From: an uncultured Prevotella sp.
Lineage (GTDB): Bacteria; Bacteroidota; Bacteroidia; Bacteroidales; Bacteroidaceae
Assembly (NCBI GenBank): GCA_900546605.1
Contig: URDV01000012.1
Coordinates: 1 to 18,344 of the forward strand
Direction of reading: 5' to 3'
DNA length: 18,344 bases
Within the stretch, counting starts at the first letter, position 1, and every line of letters begins with the position of its first letter. Of the stretch, positions 1 through 6,864 are shown one piece after another. The notes under the pieces are model-generated. The model had not been told where the DNA came from. It saw only the letters and a list, made by a program, of their open reading frames with translations, and made no database searches. The position numbers and the translations under genes are program-made.

Positions 1-86
1 GAGTATAGTACTCAATGACACTTGAGTATAGTACTCAATGGCACTTGAGTATAGTACTCAATGACACTTGAGTATAGTACTCAATG
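1..86. repeat. Tandem array of 23-bp hairpin-forming repeats
   Basis: Four units begin at 1, 24, 47 and 70. The first three are full 23-mers and differ at one base (GACACTT versus GGCACTT). The last is cut off after 17 bases. Each junction contains TTGAGTATAGTACTCAA, a 7-bp inverted repeat around a 3-nt TAG loop, so every unit can form a small stem-loop on either strand. The array starts at the window edge, so its full length is unknown. It lies just 3' of ssb (stop at 101-103). The function is not apparent; it could be a polymorphic intergenic satellite or a transcript-end structure. Confidence 0.9.
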
Positions 87-100
87 CAAGCGTTATAAGT

Positions 101-583
101 TTAAAATGGACACTTGCTTGTTGAATCACTTGTAGTATCGGTTGTGGTGTTAGGTTGTTGCGTAGTGCTTGAAGTGGGGAATGGATTGCTTTGTGTGGGT
201 TGAACGCCTGCAGAATTACTTGATGAAGCTGTAGCATTACTACTTTGGCTACGTGGAGTGAGCATCTCGATGTTCGAAGCCCATATCTCTGTAACCTTAT
301 GCGTCATTCCTTTTTTATCAGTATAGGTTCTGTAGCGAAGTTCACCTTCAACATAAAGTTTATCGCCTTTATGTACATAACGTTCAACAACTTCAGCTAA
401 TCTTCGCCAAAGGTAGATGCTATGCCATTCTGTTCGCTCGGGCACTTGAGTGCCATTTTGTAGGGTATAGGCTGGGGTGCTTGTGGCTAAACTGAGTTGT
501 GCTGTGCACACACCATTGTCTATGTAGCGAATGTCGGGCTCTTTACCAACATTGCCAATCAACATTACTTTGTTAAGTGACAT
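101..583 (-). CDS. ssb: Single-stranded DNA-binding protein
   Basis: This protein binds and protects single-stranded DNA in replication, repair and recombination, and recruits partner proteins through its C-terminal tip. The OB-fold covers about residues 1-111, with the typical start MSLNKVMLIGNVGKEPDIRY, the central TEWHSIYLWRRLAEV segment and the KGDKLYVEGELRYRTY strand. Residues 112-156 are a low-complexity Ser/Thr/Gln/Asn linker. At 160 aa the length is usual for the family. The last residues are STSKCPF: the terminal Pro-Phe is kept, but the acidic run normally before it (DDDIPF in E. coli) is missing. The gene is the last in the minus-strand group, after DUF4293, and is followed by the hairpin repeat array. 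The start is the ATG at 583. No alternative identity is likely. Confidence 0.96.
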   Translation of the reverse strand: MSLNKVMLIGNVGKEPDIRYIDNGVCTAQLSLATSTPAYTLQNGTQVPERTEWHSIYLWRRLAEVVERYVHKGDKLYVEGELRYRTYTDKKGMTHKVTEIWASNIEMLTPRSQSSNATASSSNSAGVQPTQSNPFPTSSTTQQPNTTTDTTSDSTSKCPF

Positions 584-698
584 AATGTACAGGGTTAAAG
601 GTTAGTATTAAAAAAGTTTATAACAACTTATAGTGCATTCCCTACATTCTTAGCCAACTACCCAATTGTTAGCTTGTTCAGCGGTGGTGTTAGCTGAT

Positions 699-1169
699 TT
701 AGCGTATGCGGTCGGCAGCTCTAACCAAGGCCTCGTCACGTTTAATGGCATGCTTGGCCAAGTAAAGTGTGATAAGCGAGAGTAGGGGAAAGAGGCATCC
801 CACTTCGAATGAAAGTGTGGTTAGTGTGCGATCCTTAACCGAAAAGGTATAAGCTATTAATGCCACGTACCATAGTAGGTTTACAAACATGGCGTAATTA
901 ACAAACTTGATTTGCTTTTTACGATTGTTGTAACCAAAGATGGTAACGATGGGTAGTATTACCGCAATAAAGGCAGTAATCATAAGTCCCCAAGGGTGTC
1001 GGCCCGCCATTTCGGCAAAAGAAGTTGCATCGTAACACAAACTGCTTAACGTAAACCATTGGGGTGATGTGCCTGTGCTTTGTGTAAAGAGCACTAATGG
1101 TACAAAATACGTAATGGCTGGAAATAATCCAGCCAATACGAGATATATGCTTTGAATGCGTTGTATCAT
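699..1169 (-). CDS. DUF4293 family integral membrane protein
   Basis: A 156-aa membrane protein of unknown function. Four hydrophobic helices can be seen at about residues 7-28, 60-80, 88-108 and 120-142. A short basic C-terminal tail follows, ending ALVRAADRIR. The start MIQRIQSIYLVLAG and this tail fit the Bacteroidetes DUF4293 family, which I recognise by pattern, not by search. Its ATG overlaps the stop of the upstream omega-like gene by 4 nt (ATGA), so the two are probably translationally coupled. It sits in the bamD-rpoZ-DUF4293 neighbourhood commonly seen in this phylum. No catalytic motif is visible, and I assign no function beyond membrane location. Confidence 0.85.
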   Translation of the reverse strand: MIQRIQSIYLVLAGLFPAITYFVPLVLFTQSTGTSPQWFTLSSLCYDATSFAEMAGRHPWGLMITAFIAVILPIVTIFGYNNRKKQIKFVNYAMFVNLLWYVALIAYTFSVKDRTLTTLSFEVGCLFPLLSLITLYLAKHAIKRDEALVRAADRIR

Positions 1170-1510
1170 GCTTCAGAACTCAAGTTATCCTTATCCTTTG
1201 CAGGATTACGGAAGTAGATGTTGTGATGCAAAAACTCGTTAGCTGCGATAAGTGTGGGTTTAGGCAACTTTTCGTAGTAACGCGATATTTCAATTTGTTC
1301 GCGGTTTTCGAAGGTTTCCTCCAAATTATCGCTGTTTGAAGCAAATTCCTTCAGTTTCTTTGAAAGGTCTTCTTTCATTTGCACAGCAATTTGGTTGGCG
1401 CGCTTTGACATGATAACAACGCTTTCATAGATGTTGTTAGTGCCATCGCAGAAGTCCATCAAATTGTGTGTAACCGTGTTGGTAGGTGCTTTGCTCTTTT
1501 TGTAATCCAT
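1166..1510 (-). CDS. rpoZ: RNA polymerase omega-like subunit, Bacteroidetes type
   Basis: A 114-aa protein resembling the omega subunit, which helps assemble and stabilise the beta' subunit of RNA polymerase. The omega core is about residues 25-55: NNIYESVVIMSKRANQIAVQ matches the family pattern of N-x(1,2)-[YF]-E-x(5)-[AS]-K-R-A-x-Q-I. Residues 56-95 carry the extra charged segment typical of Bacteroidetes versions (NLEETFENREQIEISRYYEK, then LPKPTLIAANEF). Classical omega is shorter, about 80-90 aa. The gene follows bamD by 26 nt and overlaps the DUF4293 gene by 4 nt. The start is the ATG at 1510. Family membership is fairly secure; experimental proof that this type is a true omega cannot be judged here. 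Confidence 0.85.
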   Translation of the reverse strand: MDYKKSKAPTNTVTHNLMDFCDGTNNIYESVVIMSKRANQIAVQMKEDLSKKLKEFASNSDNLEETFENREQIEISRYYEKLPKPTLIAANEFLHHNIYFRNPAKDKDNLSSEA

Positions 1511-1536
1511 TGTATGTAAGTGTATTTTTGTTTCGT

Positions 1537-2397
1537 TTATTTGTCAGAAGTTTTTGAAGTATTGCTATCTGCGTCATCAGCCTGGACGTACTTTTGGGCT
1601 TTTTTAAATAGCAAGTTGGCTTCTTTGATGTATTTTGATTCAGGATATTCTGTGACAAAGCCATAATACTCATCAATGGCGTTATGGTAGCGTTCCTCTT
1701 TTTTATTTTCAACACTAAACTGTGCTAATTGGAACTTTGCACGGAGTATGAGAATAGCAAAATCTTCGCGTCGACTGGTGTAGGGATAGTCTTTAATGGC
1801 GTTTTCGGCTGTTACGATGCATGCACCATAGTTGCCATTTGTGCCGTTACCAATGTATGTACCCAAATCATAGTAGAGCTTGGCCGACAGATATTCCTTT
1901 TCAACCAATTTGTCTTGTAACTTGAAAATCATATCCTGCGCTTGCGGACGTAGCCTACTTGCGGGGAAATTCTCTATGAAGTTTTGAAATTCAGTAACTG
2001 CTTGAAAAGTCTCAGTTTGGTCGAGCTTGGGCTCAGGAGTTATGTTGTAGAGTGATAAACCACAATTGTAGCGTGCCTCTTCTACATATTTGCCGCGTGG
2101 ATATGTCTGATAATATTTGCGAAAAATGGTGGAAGCTGCTTCATAGGCATGTGCTTTCATGTTGCACATACCTGACAAGTAGAGTGATTCTTCACCCTGG
2201 TCGGTTCCTTTGAGCACAGACAACACGTCTTGTATCAAAAGTGCTGCACGATTATATTGCCCTTCGGCATAATATTGCTTTGCAGCTTCGTATTTGTATT
2301 CATAATCCTGTGTTTTAACCACTTGATTGTAGTCAGTACATGAACCAACAAACAAAAGTGATAAAAAGCAAAGGCTGATGATGGCAGTTTTGTTCAT
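1537..2397 (-). CDS. bamD: Outer-membrane protein assembly lipoprotein BamD
   Basis: This is the essential lipoprotein of the BAM complex, which binds BamA on the periplasmic face of the outer membrane and helps insert beta-barrel proteins. The protein is 286 aa. The lipoprotein signal peptide ends in FVGSC, with Cys20 as the lipidation site. TPR-like helical repeats follow at about 33-65, 70-103, 130-160, 188-220 and 232-270, including the BamD-typical YYQTYPRGKYVEEARYNCG. The C-terminal 15 residues are a polar Asp/Ser/Thr tail. It is followed closely by the omega-like gene, a standard Bacteroidetes arrangement. Two overlapping -7-like boxes lie just upstream (2413-2428), so it may have its own promoter. 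The start ATG at 2397 is supported by the signal peptide. Confidence 0.93.
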   Translation of the reverse strand: MNKTAIISLCFLSLLFVGSCTDYNQVVKTQDYEYKYEAAKQYYAEGQYNRAALLIQDVLSVLKGTDQGEESLYLSGMCNMKAHAYEAASTIFRKYYQTYPRGKYVEEARYNCGLSLYNITPEPKLDQTETFQAVTEFQNFIENFPASRLRPQAQDMIFKLQDKLVEKEYLSAKLYYDLGTYIGNGTNGNYGACIVTAENAIKDYPYTSRREDFAILILRAKFQLAQFSVENKKEERYHNAIDEYYGFVTEYPESKYIKEANLLFKKAQKYVQADDADSNTSKTSDK

Positions 2398-2412
2398 AAT
2401 TCAAATTTGGGG

Positions 2413-2428
2413 CAAAATTACAAATTTA
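2413..2428 (-). promoter_or_regulatory. Putative Bacteroidetes -7 boxes upstream of bamD
   Basis: Read on the minus strand, TAAATTTG and TAATTTTG lie back to back. Both match the Bacteroidetes -7 consensus TAnnTTTG. They end 15 nt before the bamD ATG. No convincing -33 TTTG is seen at 19-21 bp upstream, so this is a candidate only. Confidence 0.45.
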
Positions 2429-2481
2429 TATTCTTATAGGGCATAGGTTTTTGTGGGTTTTTGTTCCTAATTTAGATTGAA

Positions 2482-3156
2482 CTATGTAAAAAATAGAGAT
2501 TTGAATAAGATGAATGCGTAGGTGAGCAAAAATGCTCCTATTAGCAGATGAAAGTTTTGTTGACTATACGAGGGTGTTTGAGCAGGTGTGTTTGTAGCGT
2601 GGTTGATAGTAACTATCATGTGCTTTCGCTTCATGATAGTGTATATGCTGAAGCCAACAATAGCTCCCCAAATAAGGCCTACGGTAAGGTCGCCTACATA
2701 GTGAACACCTAAGTAAACACGCGTCCAACAGTTAAGTAATACCCATGAAAAAAGCCAATAATTGAGTTGCTTGTTGCGAAAAACAAACGCAAAAAACGTG
2801 GCTATTGACATGGTGTTGGCTGCATGGCTCGAAAAGAAACCATAGTTGCCACCTCTGTAACCATTGACTATATCAATGGCATACATTATGAAAGGGTCAT
2901 GTGTGGGACGCCATCGAGCTACCCATGGCTTACATAGGGTAGATGCTACTTGGTCGGCAAGCAGAATGCATAGTGCCCCACCTATGATAATGTAGAATAG
3001 TCCTCGTAGGTCGTTGCCCTGTATGACGACATAGAGCAACACAAACATTAATGGAATCCATGTGGAGGTTTGTGTTGCGGTCCACGCAAGCCCATCTAAA
3101 AAGAGTGACTGGCTTCCGTTGAGTAACAGAGTGAGTGTTTGATCAATATATTGCAT
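2482..3156 (-). CDS. PAP2-family membrane phosphatase
   Basis: An integral membrane acid phosphatase of the PAP2 superfamily, which removes phosphate from lipid phosphates such as undecaprenyl pyrophosphate, phosphatidylglycerol phosphate or lipid A. The protein is 224 aa with about six hydrophobic helices. All three catalytic motifs are present: K76-x6-R82-P83, S109-S110-H111, and T145-R146-x5-H152-x3-D156 (Thr replaces the usual Ser of SRx5Hx3D). The catalytic His and Asp are intact, so the enzyme should be active. The substrate cannot be decided from sequence; lipid A phosphatases and UppP-like enzymes of Bacteroidetes share this layout. A polar loop lies at residues 186-200 before the last helix. 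The ATG at 3156 is only 7 nt from the inverted-repeat element, so its promoter probably lies within that element. Confidence 0.88.
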   Translation of the reverse strand: MQYIDQTLTLLLNGSQSLFLDGLAWTATQTSTWIPLMFVLLYVVIQGNDLRGLFYIIIGGALCILLADQVASTLCKPWVARWRPTHDPFIMYAIDIVNGYRGGNYGFFSSHAANTMSIATFFAFVFRNKQLNYWLFSWVLLNCWTRVYLGVHYVGDLTVGLIWGAIVGFSIYTIMKRKHMIVTINHATNTPAQTPSYSQQNFHLLIGAFLLTYAFILFKSLFFT

Positions 3157-3175
3157 GGCCTATTAAGTAGGTGTT

Positions 3176-3183
3176 CAAAATTA
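3176..3183 (-). promoter_or_regulatory. Outward -7 box in element, facing the PAP2 gene
   Basis: On the minus strand this reads TAATTTTG, an exact match to TAnnTTTG, ending 19 nt before the PAP2 ATG. The spacing suits a start of transcription close to the gene. No clear -33 TTTG is seen. Confidence 0.4.
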
Positions 3184-3329
3184 TTTTATATAATCAGTAG
3201 ATGCCATTTTTACATTGAAAGCACATTATCGGGTGCAGATGTGCTCTTCGTTTTCGGTTACATAGCTTGCTATGCTCACTCACTCGAAGGAAACATCTGC
3301 CTCCCGATAACGCACTTTCAATATAAAAA

Positions 3330-3337
3330 TAATTTTG
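3330..3337 (+). promoter_or_regulatory. Outward -7 box at the other element end
   Basis: The mirror copy of the box at 3176-3183: TAATTTTG on the plus strand, pointing towards the 3' end of batE. If active it would give a transcript antisense to batE. No -33 TTTG is visible, so activity is uncertain. Confidence 0.25.
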
Positions 3338-3381
3338 AACACCTACTTATCATTTTACTTGCTTGTTTTTTGTGTAGCGTG

Positions 3382-4155
3382 TTAACGTAAAGGGTAGGTC
3401 TTAGCATTTAGTATCCATGCTTCAGTACCATCGGGCAACTCAACTTGTTGCCATCCATCGGCTTGTTGCAATTTTATGTTGAGTATAACCCCCTCATGTA
3501 ATTCACGTAGGTTCTTTGCTGTGGCTGATGGCGAGTCGTAGGCCGTAGTGGCTTGCATAGTTACGCTTTGTTGCTGAGGAAATGCATTGTTGCTCTCAAA
3601 ATAGGCAAAGGTTAAACAAACGATGCACATGATGGCAAATAATATGCCACCACTAAATGCGCATTTACTTACAGCAATAACTGACCCTTTTTGAAACAAA
3701 TAGATGCAAGCGAATGTCATAATAAGAAGCAATATGGCACCATAGCCCCATGCGCTTGCGCTAAGGCTGAGCATGATGGAACGTGCCCAAATGCCAAAGA
3801 GCATTTGGTCCGGTTCGTTAAACTGGTCGGGCAGTTTGCTTTGTGCCAATTGTAAATTAAATGCTGCATCTTTGTCGGATGGTTGCAGACGTAATGATTG
3901 TTGATAGGCACAAACAGCTTGGGCATAATCTTTTGTTCGGTAATAGCAATTACCTAAGTTGTAATAAATGCTGGCTGCATACGCTGGGTCGCGTGTTATG
4001 GTCGTGGTGTCATTAGCCAGAACCGTAAAGGCGGTAATGGCTGCAGCGTAATTTTTGTTGTTATAGAGTTGCTCTGCCTTTTGCACCTGTGTGTTACCAA
4101 AGAGTGTGAGGTGCATGACGAGACTGAACAAGAATAGAATCAATTTTTTTTGCAT
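3382..4155 (-). CDS. batE: BatE: TPR and SH3 domain membrane protein
   Basis: The last gene of the Bat cluster, 257 aa. An N-terminal signal or anchor segment spans residues 1-20. TPR units lie at about 24-54 and 61-94 (YYNLGNCYYRTKDYAQAVCAY, ending at the classic LRLQPSDKDAAFNL turn). Two membrane helices lie at about 136-155 and 163-186. A C-terminal bacterial SH3 domain (about 196-254) has the typical YDSPSATAKNLRELHEG and GWQQVELPDGTEAWI motifs. This order (TPR, two TM segments, SH3b) is that of BatE. It probably scaffolds the Bat assembly at the inner membrane with its SH3 domain in the periplasm; that role is inference. It is 144 nt downstream of batD, the widest gap in the bat series, with a hairpin in between. 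Confidence 0.9.
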   Translation of the reverse strand: MQKKLILFLFSLVMHLTLFGNTQVQKAEQLYNNKNYAAAITAFTVLANDTTTITRDPAYAASIYYNLGNCYYRTKDYAQAVCAYQQSLRLQPSDKDAAFNLQLAQSKLPDQFNEPDQMLFGIWARSIMLSLSASAWGYGAILLLIMTFACIYLFQKGSVIAVSKCAFSGGILFAIMCIVCLTFAYFESNNAFPQQQSVTMQATTAYDSPSATAKNLRELHEGVILNIKLQQADGWQQVELPDGTEAWILNAKTYPLR

Positions 4156-4194
4156 AGCTACTAACTATCTTTATGTATGGGCTATTGAACTGGT

Positions 4195-4227
4195 TAAAAA
4201 CTTTTATGATGATTGTCATAGAAGTTT
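4195..4227 (-). terminator. AT-rich stem-loop between batD and batE
   Basis: On the minus strand a 12-nt arm AAACTTCTATGA pairs with TCATAAAAGTTT around a 6-nt loop, with 11 of 12 positions complementary and one wobble. It runs into five Ts. The shape is that of a weak intrinsic terminator or attenuator 73 nt after the batD stop. As batE follows, it may reduce batE expression instead of ending transcription fully. Confidence 0.4.
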
Positions 4228-4299
4228 AGTTGAGTTCATTCTGTGTAGTTATCTCTACCATTGTGTGATATGTTACAACAACTTTTTTCAAGAATGCCC

Positions 4300-6111
4300 T
4301 TAATTGTTTTTATGCATTTGAGACTCTTTGTCAATGTGCTCTATCACTTGTATAGCTTGTTGAATGAGGCTTTGGCTATCATGTGAGGAACTGGGAGCAT
4401 ATTGTGCAAATTGACAATTATCAATAATAGAGGAAAGTTGGTTGATGTCTTGTTCATTTACACCATTGTCGCTTAGCACTTGCTTGATGTGTTCAATATT
4501 CAAATCGGTAACCTTAAGGTTGAACGTAGCGATTAAATATTGATGAATGCATTTCAGCAACTCTGCATGAATGTTATTTGCGCTTGTTGCATTTCGCATC
4601 TGTTTGATGGCATTTTGGGCTGCACGATGTCGTTGACCATAAACGCTATTTTTCTTTTTATTCCATTGGTTGGTTAAGATGATAAAGAGCATGCCTATTA
4701 CTATAACGAGAGCAAATAACACTCTATATGTCCACGTACCCCAAAGAGGTAGTACTGAAGGTTGAACAGCATGTAGGGAGTGAATGTCGCTCTTGAGTAG
4801 TGCCAACTGCTTGTCAATATCAGCATTCGACTTTTCGCCTTTGGCTACGTGCAACTGAATGGGCTGTGTGCGTATGGTTTTATAAGTGCCACTTTCTGTG
4901 TCGAAGAATACAAAATCGGTGGCAGGAATGGTGTAGTCGCCCACGTTGCGCGGAACGAAGGTGTAATCAAATACTAATTGTCCGTGTAAGCCATTGGCAG
5001 TAGTTTGGGTGTTGTCTGTAGTCTTGGCATCGTATGTGTCAAAGTCGGAGGGAAACTTTACCTGTGGTGCGGTAATGAGTTTGAGGTTACCTAAACCGTT
5101 TAATGTTATACGATAAGTGGCTACATCATTAGTCTTAACCGATTTGTTAAGCAACTGTGCTTGTATGCTAAATTTACCCACAGCCCCTGAAAAGTTAGTG
5201 GGGCGAGGTTGAGGTAATGGCTCTACGTTCAGCGTAACGGGGGCTACGGTTCGACGAACTTGTACACTTATAGTACCTCCACCATTAAAGAAGGCATCTG
5301 CCAAGTCCATGGTATTGTCCTGCTGCACAACCGCACAATCAAAGGTAATGCTGGGTATAGTTATTTTTCCACTCTTTTGTGGAAAGACTACGTATTGCAA
5401 AATGGTTCCAGTACGATAAGTGCGTCCGCCCCGATGTTCAAGGGTTGTTTGGATTTGATTACCGGGCAAAGGTATCTCTTGTGATATGAGTCCCTTGAAA
5501 TCGGGCTTTTGTGTCAAACTTGTATTTGATAATCCTACACCCACCCGTGCGTGTATGCGATAGGTGAGTAATACGGCCTCTTGCTCGCGTATTTGGGTGC
5601 GACTTGGTGTAACATCAATAAAGAGGTCTTGTTGTGTAACAGAGCTACCAGCTTGTTGAACTGTTGCGCCTTGCATATTATGTTGACCATGTGTATTGTT
5701 GCCGTTACCTCCACCATTGGCCGATCCTGCGTGTGCCTTAAAACTGATGGCATTTGAGCGCAAAGTTTTGCCGTTTACACGAATGGTAGCTGGTCCGATG
5801 GTTTGATGTCCACTTTTACGTGCTGAGATAATGTAGGTAAAGGTTGTTCCCTCGGTGTGTGAGGCATGACCATTAATATATTGGTAGTTATTAAATGTTG
5901 AGGTCGATAAATCGCTCAAAACATCAAAATTGGCTAAAGAAGGAGGTGTGAACCCGCTAACATTGCTACTTGTTACTGTGTATGTGAGGCGATAATATCC
6001 TCCTTCAACATTCTCAATTTGTGCTTTGAACGTTTGCGCTTGTAAGCAGTAAGATTGCAGAAGGCAGATGGCAAGCAGAATGAAGCTCCATGTATGTAAT
6101 ACCCGTTTCAT
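4300..6111 (-). CDS. batD: BatD: large periplasmic Bat protein
   Basis: A 603-aa protein with a signal peptide (residues 1 to about 26, ending CLQAQ). A large periplasmic region of beta-rich, immunoglobulin-like repeats follows (about 27-425), characteristic of the BatD family: for example GHQTIGPATIRVNGKTLRSN, and the paired phrase VVFPQKSGKITIPSITFDC. Residues 129-150 are a Gly/Asn/His/Gln-rich linker between the first two beta modules. One membrane helix lies at about 463-481. A cytoplasmic helical tail follows (about 490-595). BatD is thought to bind the VWA proteins BatA and BatB at the inner membrane. It starts 39 nt after batC. Signal peptide and position fix the ATG at 6111. The molecular function is not established. 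Confidence 0.92.
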   Translation of the reverse strand: MKRVLHTWSFILLAICLLQSYCLQAQTFKAQIENVEGGYYRLTYTVTSSNVSGFTPPSLANFDVLSDLSTSTFNNYQYINGHASHTEGTTFTYIISARKSGHQTIGPATIRVNGKTLRSNAISFKAHAGSANGGGNGNNTHGQHNMQGATVQQAGSSVTQQDLFIDVTPSRTQIREQEAVLLTYRIHARVGVGLSNTSLTQKPDFKGLISQEIPLPGNQIQTTLEHRGGRTYRTGTILQYVVFPQKSGKITIPSITFDCAVVQQDNTMDLADAFFNGGGTISVQVRRTVAPVTLNVEPLPQPRPTNFSGAVGKFSIQAQLLNKSVKTNDVATYRITLNGLGNLKLITAPQVKFPSDFDTYDAKTTDNTQTTANGLHGQLVFDYTFVPRNVGDYTIPATDFVFFDTESGTYKTIRTQPIQLHVAKGEKSNADIDKQLALLKSDIHSLHAVQPSVLPLWGTWTYRVLFALVIVIGMLFIILTNQWNKKKNSVYGQRHRAAQNAIKQMRNATSANNIHAELLKCIHQYLIATFNLKVTDLNIEHIKQVLSDNGVNEQDINQLSSIIDNCQFAQYAPSSSHDSQSLIQQAIQVIEHIDKESQMHKNN

Positions 6112-6150
6112 ACTATATGTTGAAAATAAAAAAATAAGAGGTTGACTTGA

Positions 6151-6864
6151 TTACCAGTTCTTGCCCCGTGCTCTTTGTTGGGGCTGATGTTGCTTAAGTC
6201 TTTCAAGTGCTCTGCGTTCAGCTTGTTTGGCAAGATTCATGTATTGTTCGGTTTGTTGCCTGTTCTGTTGTTCTTCTTGCTGTTTGTTGGGTTGCTGCTG
6301 TTTATTATTGTTGCTATTTTGTTTATTATTATTTGGCTGCTGTTGTTGCTGTTGTTTTTGTTGTTGCTTATTATTGTTTTGTGGTGGCATGTCTTTTAGT
6401 TGCTTTTGACAAAGGGCTAAATTGTATCGCGTTCGTTCATCGTGAGGGTTCAGCCTAAGCGACTGCTTGTATTGCTCAATGGCCGTTCGTAAGAGTTGTT
6501 GTTGATGATCACGACTTTTGCCAGCAGCAGTTTGACTTATTACGCCACGATTATGCCATGCCATGGAGCGCACTTGAGCGTTTGTTTCAGTTTGCGTTAC
6601 TTTATTATATAGGCTATCAGCAGCCTTAACATCTCCTTTTGATAGATAGACATTGGCAAGATTAAACAAGGCGCGAGTGTTAGAAGCATCCTTTTTAAGC
6701 ACATTCATGTAATACTTTGATGCGTCTTCAACCTTGTTACGATGAAAGCGTTGGTTGCCCATGTGGGTGTAACGATAAAGTTGGTTTTGCGCCTTAATGG
6801 TTGTTGCATGAAACATAAAGGGTAGCGCCAAGACAAAACTATATTTTAGAATTTGACGAATCAT
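6151..6864 (-). CDS. batC: BatC: TPR protein with Gln/Asn-rich tail
   Basis: A 237-aa secreted or periplasmic TPR protein. The signal peptide spans residues 1 to about 25 (TTIKAQ). TPR repeats lie at about 30-60, 62-93 and 101-155, with a classic ending SLRLNPHDERTRYNLALC. Residues 162-205 are an extreme Gln/Asn/Lys tract (QQQKQQQQQQ followed by Asn runs), then a helical charged tail. The tract is encoded by TTG/CTG-type triplets on the plus strand, so it may vary in length. The ATG overlaps the batB stop by 4 nt (ATGA), implying translational coupling. TPRs probably bind other Bat proteins. The N-terminal TPR content, operon position and size agree with BatC. Confidence 0.9.
   Translation of the reverse strand: MIRQILKYSFVLALPFMFHATTIKAQNQLYRYTHMGNQRFHRNKVEDASKYYMNVLKKDASNTRALFNLANVYLSKGDVKAADSLYNKVTQTETNAQVRSMAWHNRGVISQTAAGKSRDHQQQLLRTAIEQYKQSLRLNPHDERTRYNLALCQKQLKDMPPQNNNKQQQKQQQQQQPNNNKQNSNNNKQQQPNKQQEEQQNRQQTEQYMNLAKQAERRALERLKQHQPQQRARGKNW

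Larger units (their letters stand above)
3164..3349. mobile_element. MITE-like near-palindromic element
   Basis: The outer ends are an exact 24-bp inverted repeat, beginning TAAGTAGGTGTTCAAAATTA on each strand. Homology between the arms continues inward: ATTGAAAG..(A/G)TTATCGGG..GCAGATGT is found in both arms, to a centre with CATAGC-TT-GCTATG. The left arm has about 22 extra bases (about 3188-3210). There is no meaningful ORF. The element fills nearly all of the 225-bp gap between batE and the PAP2 gene. Each end contains TAATTTTG facing outward. A TA dinucleotide flanks the ends, but it is itself palindromic and so cannot prove a target duplication. A decayed relative lies at 11166-11257. 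It could also work as a transcript-end structure for batE. Confidence 0.75.

Noticed and set aside
611..635. Possible terminator (AAGTT..AACTT with T-run) between DUF4293 and ssb
   Set aside because: The stem is only 5 bp and AT-rich, as expected by chance in such sequence.
3139..3390. Plus-strand open frame across the inverted-repeat element
   Set aside because: It is made by the palindromic element itself and overlaps the ends of two genes; the product has no protein-like features.
6175..6458. Cys- and Leu-rich open frames on the plus strand
   Set aside because: They are antisense shadows of the Gln/Asn codon repeats in batC and have no features of a real gene.
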